A stretch of 12,219 nt of DNA from Candidatus Saccharimonadota bacterium (GTDB lineage Bacteria > Patescibacteriota > Saccharimonadia > Saccharimonadales > Saccharimonadaceae): contig UNSN01000021.1 in NCBI GenBank assembly GCA_900555675.1, positions 1 to 12,219 on the forward strand, given 5' to 3'. Position 1 is the stretch's first letter, and each line of letters opens with the position of its first letter. The notes under the pieces were generated by a model. It was given only the letters and a program-made list of their open reading frames with translations. It did not search any database and was not told the origin of the DNA. Both the position numbers and the translations under genes were made by a program. This document shows, piece by piece, positions 1-4,947 of the stretch.

Positions 1-30
1 AATATACACGCGATATGTAGCGTCTGTCAA
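1..30 (-). promoter_or_regulatory. Promoter firing out of the window
   Basis: On the minus strand a perfect TTGACA (-35, at 25-30) is followed after 18 nt by TATATT (-10, at 1-6). Transcription would start just beyond the left edge, so the gene served is not visible. It lies downstream of the histidine kinase stop and would begin a new transcription unit in the same direction. The call rests on consensus match only. Confidence 0.5.
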
Positions 31-89
31 TGAAAGTACATTGTATTATTTACATTTATGATTTCTTTATACAATCCGCAAGAAACTCA

Positions 90-1082
90 TTAATCTCGAG
101 GAACAGTCAACGTAAATTCCGCGCCAGCTAACGGTTTGCTTTTGATGCGAATAGTATAACCACAGCGATCCGCCAAGGTTTTAGCAATTGCCAGCCCCAA
201 ACCATAACCCGACGCGTCGGTTCGAGTCCGTGCTGCGTCTGCACGATAAAATCTCTCGAAAATGTGTTTTTGATCATTTGACGAAATGCCCGGTCCGTTA
301 TCTTTAACTATAAATTCCACAGAATTTTTATTCAGTCCAGCCCAAATCTTTACTTCGCCGACTTTTTGCGGCGCGTATTTAATAGCATTGTCTACCAAAA
401 TTGATAAAATCTGACGAATCGCACTTACTTGCAAAGTTACTTTTTGACCATCTGGAATATTATAAAAAATCTTAACTTGCTTTGCTTTTGCAATCTGAGA
501 ATACTGCCCCATAACCTCTTTAATAATTTCAGAAATATCAATTAGCTCTGGATCATTCAAAGCATTTTCCGACTTCGCCAAATCCAGCAGCGAATTACTA
601 AGATTGGTCAGTTTTTGAATTTCCTCAACATTTTGGCTCAAAACCTGACGAGCTTTTTCGTCGGTCAGCACACGCTTACGCATCGCTATTTCATTACTCA
701 AAAGCAACGCCGCCAACGGAGTTCTTAGCTCGTGGCTGGCATTAGACACAAATTGGGCTTGCTGCTCAATTGACCGTTCAATTGGCGCCAGCGTTCTTCG
801 CGCCAACACTAGACTCAGCCAATATCCAAACACCAACATCACGCTATTTAACGCAATTAAAGATATCACCACCATTTCGCGCGTTTCATTATCGCGTCTC
901 TCTAACCGATGATGAAATTGATCTTCGATATCCGCAGATTGCTTAATATGGTCATCAGGCGGCAATTCTCGGTTAAGTTGTGTCGAGGTAACAGCATAAA
1001 TAATCACGCTAAACACCAGTGATAACGTCATAATCACAGCCAAATAGCTCAGCGCTAGTCGTCTGACGCGCTGCTGTTTCAT
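90..1082 (-). CDS. Two-component sensor histidine kinase
   Basis: A membrane histidine kinase that autophosphorylates and passes the phosphate to the response regulator encoded just upstream. A first membrane helix lies at about residues 9-31, a short extracellular segment of about 40 residues follows, and a second helix lies at about 71-94. The HisKA domain has phosphoacceptor His117 in SHELRTPL. The HATPase domain shows the N box (Asn232 in DNAIKY), the G1 box DNGPGI (261-266), the F box with Phe275, and the G2 box GYGLGLA (292-298). All catalytic motifs are intact. No PAS domain is visible and HAMP is at most rudimentary, so the short outer loop or the helices probably sense the signal. 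The start codon overlaps the regulator's 3' end by 4 nt, so the pair is co-transcribed and probably translationally coupled. The stimulus cannot be read from sequence. Confidence 0.93.
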   Translation of the reverse strand: MKQQRVRRLALSYLAVIMTLSLVFSVIIYAVTSTQLNRELPPDDHIKQSADIEDQFHHRLERRDNETREMVVISLIALNSVMLVFGYWLSLVLARRTLAPIERSIEQQAQFVSNASHELRTPLAALLLSNEIAMRKRVLTDEKARQVLSQNVEEIQKLTNLSNSLLDLAKSENALNDPELIDISEIIKEVMGQYSQIAKAKQVKIFYNIPDGQKVTLQVSAIRQILSILVDNAIKYAPQKVGEVKIWAGLNKNSVEFIVKDNGPGISSNDQKHIFERFYRADAARTRTDASGYGLGLAIAKTLADRCGYTIRIKSKPLAGAEFTLTVPRD

Positions 1083-1753
1083 AATTTCTCCTCTAATTTA
1101 TAACCAAAACCAGAAACCGTGTGAATTAATTTCGACTTAAATGGCTTATCAATTTTTCGACGCAAAAACATAATAAATAGCTCAACATTATTCGGCAACA
1201 CATCAGCATCAAAATCCCAAACGTGCGATATGATTTGTTCTTTTGATAAAACCTTACCTTTATTTCGCATCAAATATTCCAGAACACCATATTCCTTAGC
1301 GGTCAAGTTAATTTCCTGCGAAGCTCGCGTTACTTTTTTCGAGCTTGGATCAAGTTTCAAATCGCCCACCTGAAGAATTTCCTCCAATTTCTCATTCGGC
1401 CTACGAAGTAACGCCCTTATGCGGGCCAATAGCACATCAAAGCTAAACGGCTTAGCTAAATAATCATCCGCCCCTGTATCCAAACCTTCAACAATGTCAC
1501 GTTCCGCATCGCGCGCGGTCAACATTAAAATCGGCGTTTTATTACCATCATTTCTCAGGGCTAGACAAACTTCATAGCCATTCATTCCTGGCAACATTAT
1601 GTCCAAAATAATAACGTCATAATCATCGGCCGCAGCAGTTCGATAGCCTTCACTGCCATCATTCACCACATCAACTGCATACGACTCGTCTTCCAGCCCT
1701 TCTTTTAATAGTCGAGCAATCGTAACATCATCTTCTACTAGTAAAATTCTCAT
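1079..1753 (-). CDS. OmpR/PhoB-family response regulator
   Basis: A DNA-binding transcription factor controlled by the adjoining kinase. The receiver domain (residues 1-115) has the acidic pocket Glu7-Asp8-Asp9, phosphoacceptor Asp51 in LDIMLPGMNG, Thr79 and Lys101-Pro102. The C-terminal winged helix (about 127-222) has the usual TAKEYGVLEYL start and ends in VSGFGYKL. Length (224 aa) is normal for the family. An AGAGGA ribosome site lies about 9 nt before the ATG. It is the first gene of a two-gene operon with the kinase. Its first 12 codons closely resemble the start of a gene remnant at 2951-3058, suggesting that a second regulator gene of this family once stood nearby. Target genes are unknown; the divergent envelope genes in the window are possible but unproven. 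Confidence 0.94.
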   Translation of the reverse strand: MRILLVEDDVTIARLLKEGLEDESYAVDVVNDGSEGYRTAAADDYDVIILDIMLPGMNGYEVCLALRNDGNKTPILMLTARDAERDIVEGLDTGADDYLAKPFSFDVLLARIRALLRRPNEKLEEILQVGDLKLDPSSKKVTRASQEINLTAKEYGVLEYLMRNKGKVLSKEQIISHVWDFDADVLPNNVELFIMFLRRKIDKPFKSKLIHTVSGFGYKLEEKL

Positions 1754-1794
1754 TAGCCAACTATCCTCTTTTTTTACTTTAGCACAGGCATCTG

Positions 1795-1811
1795 AAAAAT
1801 TGCTTAAAGCA
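1795..1811 (-). terminator. Weak terminator-like hairpin after the S66 peptidase gene
   Basis: On the minus strand, about 18 nt after the peptidase stop, TGCT and AGCA can pair around a 3-nt loop, followed by ATTTTT. The stem has only four pairs, so it may be inefficient or chance. If it leaks, the response-regulator operon would also receive transcription from the attenuated peptidase gene. Confidence 0.25.
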
Positions 1812-1828
1812 CCCCATCCAAAAGTCGC

Positions 1829-2821
1829 CTAGTCACCACAACGAATGACAATTTTAGCGCCATCTCCCGCTACAACCTTACATTTACCACCAACCGGATA
1901 CGTGAACTTCGGGTCAGTGTGGCCAAAATCAAGATTGACCACCACTGGAATTTTTGGATCGATGTTCTTTGAAAGAATAATGTCGCTAATCATATCGTCG
2001 GTCGCCCGAGATTCACCCTGAAAACGCCCAACTAAAATTGCTTTTACTTGACGAAAGAAAGGCTGCTGCATTAAGGATTGGACATTTCGTTCAATTGTTT
2101 CAGGGATTGAATCATAGCTATCGTCTTCAATACACAAAATAATATCACCTTCAATTTTCGGAAAATATTCCGTACCGTTCAACAGGTTCAAGCTACAAAG
2201 ATTACCACCAATCATTATTCCTTCAGCCGATCCGCCCTGCACGACTCGCGGCCCATTATTTTTCAAAGCTTGACGCGGCGAAACTTCGTCATAGTCCCAC
2301 GGAAGATCGTAAAATGTCTCCGATTGTTGAACGACAAATTCTGCTGGCTGAGCTGAAAGCAAACACCGCCGAAAATACTCCAACGAATAATTAGCTTCTG
2401 GAGGCAAACCAAAACAATAGAAATTTGGCATCGCATAAGTCACCAGCCCAGTTTTTGCCAAAATCGCATGATTGAGAACGGTGATATCAGAAAAGCCACC
2501 AAAAATCTTCGGATTGTCTTTAATAATTTGCCAGTTAATTTTGCCTAACAACTGATTTGCATTAAACCCGCCGATAGCCACCAAAACACATTTCACATTA
2601 CTGTCCACAAACGCTTCGTGTAAATCTTCAACCTTTTCGTCGTCCGTCGGACAGCCTCGCTGACTCCGAGAAAAAGCATTTTTACTAAACGAAACCCTTA
2701 GTCCAAGTGACTCTAACGCCGCTTTCGCTCGATCTAAAACTCTTTCATCAATATCACTTGCTGAGCGCGCCGGCGCAACTACTCTAATTTCATCGCCTGG
2801 CTTTAATTTATCTGGTATCAT
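1829..2821 (-). CDS. MccF-like / LD-carboxypeptidase family serine peptidase (S66)
   Basis: A serine peptidase of MEROPS family S66. The family contains LdcA, which trims tetrapeptides from recycled murein, and MccF, which destroys aminoacyl-nucleotide antibiotics such as microcin C. The triad is visible: Ser111 in GGFSDIT, Glu232 in LCIEDD and His301 in LDFGHTDP. Residues 83-92 (IGGFNANQLL) and the stretch around 297-311 (DFGHT..P....PVG) look more like the MccF branch than like LdcA, and a Trp175 lies in the loop region where MccF has its nucleotide-binding Trp. No signal peptide is seen, so it is probably cytoplasmic. Length (330 aa) is typical. An AAAGGA ribosome site precedes the ATG. 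Upstream is a His-codon leader and attenuator (2850-2942), so expression probably depends on translation of His codons. The branch assignment comes from memory of motifs; either substrate class is possible. Confidence 0.88.
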   Translation of the reverse strand: MIPDKLKPGDEIRVVAPARSASDIDERVLDRAKAALESLGLRVSFSKNAFSRSQRGCPTDDEKVEDLHEAFVDSNVKCVLVAIGGFNANQLLGKINWQIIKDNPKIFGGFSDITVLNHAILAKTGLVTYAMPNFYCFGLPPEANYSLEYFRRCLLSAQPAEFVVQQSETFYDLPWDYDEVSPRQALKNNGPRVVQGGSAEGIMIGGNLCSLNLLNGTEYFPKIEGDIILCIEDDSYDSIPETIERNVQSLMQQPFFRQVKAILVGRFQGESRATDDMISDIILSKNIDPKIPVVVNLDFGHTDPKFTYPVGGKCKVVAGDGAKIVIRCGD

Positions 2822-2849
2822 ATATTTCCTTTCCTAAAATTAATCAATC

Positions 2850-2870
2850 AAAAAACCTCCCGCAGGAGGC
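2850..2870 (-). terminator. Attenuator terminator before the S66 peptidase gene
   Basis: On the minus strand GCCTCC (2870-2865), loop TGCG and GGAGG (2860-2856) form a short GC-rich hairpin with a C(UGCG)G loop, a member of the stable UNCG tetraloop class. It is followed at once by six T (2855-2850). It lies about 29 nt before the peptidase ATG and after the leader ORF stop, so it is a terminator inside the 5' leader and not at a gene end. Confidence 0.8.
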
Positions 2871-2912
2871 ATACCACAACAACAAAACACCTCCTGTCTA
2901 CACGTGGAGATG
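2850..2912 (-). promoter_or_regulatory. Translation-coupled attenuator with three alternative hairpins
   Basis: Segment 1, CATCTCC (2912-2906), covers the last His codon of the HHHH run and the next codons. It can pair with segment 2, GGAGGTG (2894-2888; seven pairs, one G-U). Segment 2 extended, CAGGAGGTGT (2896-2887), can instead pair with segment 3, ATGCCTCCTG (2872-2863; ten pairs, two wobbles). This antiterminator uses the 5' arm of the terminator at 2850-2870. The leader UAG lies one base before segment 2. Expected logic: a ribosome stalled at His codons covers segment 1, segments 2 and 3 pair, and the peptidase is transcribed. A ribosome reaching the stop covers segment 2 and the terminator forms. 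The pairings are seen; the mechanism is inferred from his/trp-type attenuators. Confidence 0.75.
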
Positions 2913-2942
2913 ATGGTGATGTTGCAAAAATAATTTCGTCAT
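2898..2942 (-). CDS. Histidine-rich leader peptide (14 aa)
   Basis: A short ORF encoding MTKLFLQHHHHLHV: four consecutive His codons, then Leu and a fifth His, followed by TAG. Compare the E. coli his operon leader, which carries a run of seven His codons. The ATG stands 7 nt after a TATAAT box with no room for a ribosome site, so translation is probably leaderless. The product is unlikely to act as a protein. Its role would be to make ribosome progress report the supply of charged tRNA-His to the overlapping attenuator. The pairing segments begin within and directly after the His codons, and the stop codon is one base before the antiterminator arm. An alternative, that the His-rich peptide binds a metal, is possible but does not explain the hairpins. 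Confidence 0.78.
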   Translation of the reverse strand: MTKLFLQHHHHLHV

Positions 2943-2949
2943 GTAACCT

Positions 2950-2958
2950 ATTATACCA
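2950..2958 (-). promoter_or_regulatory. Extended -10 promoter of the attenuated S66 peptidase gene
   Basis: The minus strand shows TGG directly before TATAAT (2955-2950), an extended -10 (TGN) element. No good -35 lies 16-18 nt upstream, as is common for extended -10 promoters. The expected start point coincides with the leader ATG at 2942, giving a leaderless message. Confidence 0.65.
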
Positions 2959-3058
2959 AAGATTGATTCAATAAGGGAGTAGGCGGCAAGCTGGCTGTGA
3001 TCTGGCAATGTTTCCATGCATAAATCGTAACGTCATCTTCAATCAGTAAAACTCTCAC
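2951..3058 (-). pseudogene. 5' remnant of a response-regulator gene
   Basis: Starting with GTG at 3058 the minus strand reads (M)RVLLIEDDVTI over 12 codons (to 3023). This nearly matches the first 12 residues of the intact regulator at 1079-1753 (MRILLVEDDVTI), including the acidic-pocket residues. It then diverges abruptly into YAWKHCQITASLPP and stops at 35 residues. The TAA stop lies inside the -10 box of the leader-peptide promoter. No receiver-domain Asp, Lys or DNA-binding domain follows, so it cannot be a working regulator. The DNA at the join is otherwise unrelated, which suggests a deletion or recombination that placed the attenuated peptidase unit behind an old regulator promoter. 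A functional micro-ORF is less likely. Confidence 0.65.
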
Positions 3059-3064
3059 GTATAT

Positions 3065-3070
3065 ATTATA
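3065..3070 (-). promoter_or_regulatory. -10 box of the truncated regulator gene
   Basis: A perfect TATAAT lies 6 nt before the GTG at 3058, the same geometry as the other leaderless starts in this window. No convincing -35 was found. If active, it would read through the remnant into the His attenuator and give the S66 peptidase gene a second upstream promoter. Confidence 0.5.
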
Positions 3071-3096
3071 CCTTTATATCTCAACAATTTCACATA

Positions 3097-3372
3097 CTAA
3101 TACATTGCTATCATTTGCGCTTCTGGCCAAATTTTCTGAACTAACCGTTTGCCGCGTGCTGTTAATCGCACCCATGCGTCACCGTATATCTGATCAGTTG
3201 CCATCAAACCCTTACGACGCAAATCCGCCAAAATATTCATTACTGTTCGACGCGACAAACCAACTTGCCCAGCTAAGACTACGACGTCATCGCCGCCATC
3301 TTCATAGATTTGTTGTAAAATTAACGCCTCATTCGTTGTTAAATTAACTTCTTTTGATTGAGCTTTATTCAT
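3097..3372 (-). CDS. Small winged-helix DNA-binding protein
   Basis: A 91-residue protein that is almost entirely one winged-helix domain, MarR/ArsR-like in shape. Residues about 15-25 form a first helix. VVVLAGQVGL (30-39) and SRRTVMNILADLRRKG (40-55) form the helix-turn-helix, and AWVRLTARGKRLV (66-78) forms the wing and following helix. No ligand-binding Cys or sensor domain is visible. An AAAGG ribosome site lies a few bases before the ATG, with a weak CATAAT -10 candidate at 3402-3407. The gene is divergent from the GH16 pair and shares a 140-nt intergenic region with it, so the GH16 genes are a natural candidate target. That link is inference from position only. Confidence 0.82.
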   Translation of the reverse strand: MNKAQSKEVNLTTNEALILQQIYEDGGDDVVVLAGQVGLSRRTVMNILADLRRKGLMATDQIYGDAWVRLTARGKRLVQKIWPEAQMIAMY

Positions 3373-3450
3373 AATATTCCTTTCTCTGGTTAGTGATGGT
3401 TATTATGATAAACGAGCATTCTTTAATTTTGCTGTAAAATTGACTATTCT

Positions 3451-3572
3451 ACTTTTATTTTTATTATGCTTGTTGTTATAATTGGCTTCTAACATAAATT
3501 TAAGGGGAGTGTATGTTAATAAGAAAACGCTTTTTAAATACAAAAGTTAAAATATTAACTGGAGTGATAACC
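3451..3572 (+). repeat. Promoter and 5' coding block duplicated before the second GH16 gene
   Basis: The stretch from ACTTTTATT through the -10 box and the first 20 codons of the first GH16 gene recurs at 4887-5007 before and in the second. The -10 regions read GTTGTTATAATTGG and ATTGTTATAGTGG. The first codons are nearly identical. This marks a tandem duplication that included the control region. Confidence 0.7.
3474..3482 (+). promoter_or_regulatory. Extended -10 promoter of the first GH16 gene
   Basis: TGT directly precedes TATAAT (3477-3482), 30 nt before the ATG. A ribosome site AAGGGGAG follows at 3502-3509. The same arrangement recurs at 4904-4912, which supports it as a working promoter. 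A TTGACT at 3440-3445 lies too far upstream to serve as its -35. Confidence 0.6.
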
Positions 3573-4760
3573 GCTGGACTAATCATTGGCGGGTCGCTAC
3601 TTACCTTGCCGACTGGACAAGCTAAGGGTGTCGTCAGCGATGATTATCCATTAAATGATAGCACCCACTGGAACACAGAACCTGTTTGGCGTGACGAGTT
3701 TAATGGCACATCGTTAGATAAAGAGTCTTGGAATGTACGTAGCGGCGGATGGGGTGCAAACCACGTTCAAAGTTGCTATAGGGACAGGGAGGAAAACGTC
3801 AACGTTAAAAATGGTAGTTTAAATCTAGTTGGACTATACAAGCCAGGAGAAAGGTGTAGCGGCAATGAAAAAAGCGGCAACTTCACCTCTGGATTTGTAG
3901 AGACAAAGGGTAAAAAAGCTTGGACTTACGGCTATATTGAGGCGCGCATAAAAATGCCAAATAATAAGAGTACTTGGCCTGGTTTTTGGATGAGCCCTAA
4001 TGGATCTACATACGGCAGTTGGCCTCGCAGTGGTGAAATTGACATCGTAGAGACTAAAGGCTCTAACTTAAATTACGCCGCCGCAGACGCTCACTGGGGA
4101 CTTTCAACAGGCAATAAAAAACATGCTCAAGGTAGAGATTTGCCAGCTGGATTTAAAGATACTACTCAATGGCACACTTACGGCGTAAAATGGACTGAAG
4201 GAAAATTGGAATATTACATTGACGGCGTAAAGTTCCACACCGTCAACGGATTCGGTCAGCCAAACGCAGCAAACACGCCTTACGGTCCATTCGACAAGCC
4301 ATTCTTCTTGCGTCTTAACTTAGCAATCGGTGGTGACTACATTGACGGCCAAGGTAGTAAATGGTCAAACGCTTACAATGCCCTAGCTAAATACCCAAAG
4401 TCATTCCCAGCAACTATGTCAATCGATTACGTCCGTGTATACGAAAGACGAACAGCTAAGGAAGTCAACGTGCCAGATAACAATTTGCGCACCCAACTTA
4501 ATAAAAAATTGTCGACAGTACTTAGCACTAATCGTAAAGATGATCAAAAAATCACTGACGTAGAATTGGAAAAATTGACAGATCTTAACTTGGATGCAGC
4601 CGACAACGCGTCAGAGACAGATAAGATTCACGATCTAACAGGATTAGAGGCAGCTAAAAACCTTAAGACTTTATCTCTTAAGAATAACTCCGTCTTCGAC
4701 CTAAGAGCAGTTTCTAACATCAAGTCTCTAAAGTCAATAAACCTAACGATTAACCGCTAA
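3513..4760 (+). CDS. Secreted GH16 endo-beta-glucanase-like protein with short LRR tail, no anchor
   Basis: A predicted secreted glycoside hydrolase of family 16, the family of laminarinases and lichenases that cut beta-1,3 or mixed beta-1,3/1,4 glucans. Basic residues and a hydrophobic helix (about 14-32) form the signal peptide, with cleavage likely near residue 37 (GQA/K). The GH16 fold spans about 56-310. GEIDIVE holds nucleophile Glu175, Asp177 and acid/base Glu180. Cys88 and Cys115 recur in the paralogue and may form a disulfide. After the catalytic domain come an internalin-like cap and only about two leucine-rich repeats (about 316-412), then a stop. The neighbouring paralogue continues for about 140 more residues with an anchor, so this copy is either a naturally soluble form or has lost its 3' end. 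Its own terminator follows directly, so the short form looks settled. Confidence 0.9.
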   Translation: MLIRKRFLNTKVKILTGVITAGLIIGGSLLTLPTGQAKGVVSDDYPLNDSTHWNTEPVWRDEFNGTSLDKESWNVRSGGWGANHVQSCYRDREENVNVKNGSLNLVGLYKPGERCSGNEKSGNFTSGFVETKGKKAWTYGYIEARIKMPNNKSTWPGFWMSPNGSTYGSWPRSGEIDIVETKGSNLNYAAADAHWGLSTGNKKHAQGRDLPAGFKDTTQWHTYGVKWTEGKLEYYIDGVKFHTVNGFGQPNAANTPYGPFDKPFFLRLNLAIGGDYIDGQGSKWSNAYNALAKYPKSFPATMSIDYVRVYERRTAKEVNVPDNNLRTQLNKKLSTVLSTNRKDDQKITDVELEKLTDLNLDAADNASETDKIHDLTGLEAAKNLKTLSLKNNSVFDLRAVSNIKSLKSINLTINR

Positions 4761-4780
4761 TTAACTTAAGCGTTTACAGA

Positions 4781-4816
4781 AAAATTGTCATCTCATTATG
4801 GGGTGGCAATTTTTTT
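4781..4816 (+). terminator. Terminator after the first GH16 gene
   Basis: ATTGTCATC (4784-4792) pairs with GGTGGCAAT (4802-4810) over nine positions, three of them G-U, and a run of T follows to 4816. It lies about 20 nt after the stop and separates the transcripts of the two GH16 genes. Confidence 0.82.
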
Positions 4817-4903
4817 ATTACAGCCGAAACTTCAGCATTCGACACCTCTATAATTCTGTTGTTAAAATAACTATATACTAAACTTTACTTTTATTCCGCT
4901 TAT

Positions 4904-4912
4904 TGTTATAGT
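4904..4912 (+). promoter_or_regulatory. Extended -10 promoter of the second GH16 gene
   Basis: TGT directly precedes TATAGT (4907-4912), 35 nt before the ATG. Upstream sequence resembles that at the first GH16 promoter. A ribosome site GGGAGA lies at 4934-4939. Having its own promoter behind a terminator means the two paralogues can be set to different levels. Confidence 0.58.
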
Positions 4913-4947
4913 GGTGTTAAATATCAAAATATTGGGAGATATAAAAA

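Noticed and set aside
38..81. ATTGTAT / ATACAAT inverted repeat after the histidine kinase gene as a terminator
   Set aside because: The loop is about 20 nt, the stem is AT-rich and no T run follows; probably chance in AT-rich DNA.
2904..2921. The HHHH run as an engineered His tag or vector sequence
   Set aside because: It sits in a 14-codon ORF with natural promoter spacing and overlaps paired RNA segments; no vector-like sequence flanks it.
3105..3347. Plus-strand ORF of 80 codons opposite the winged-helix gene
   Set aside because: The minus-strand reading gives a coherent winged-helix domain with ribosome site; the plus-strand reading does not.
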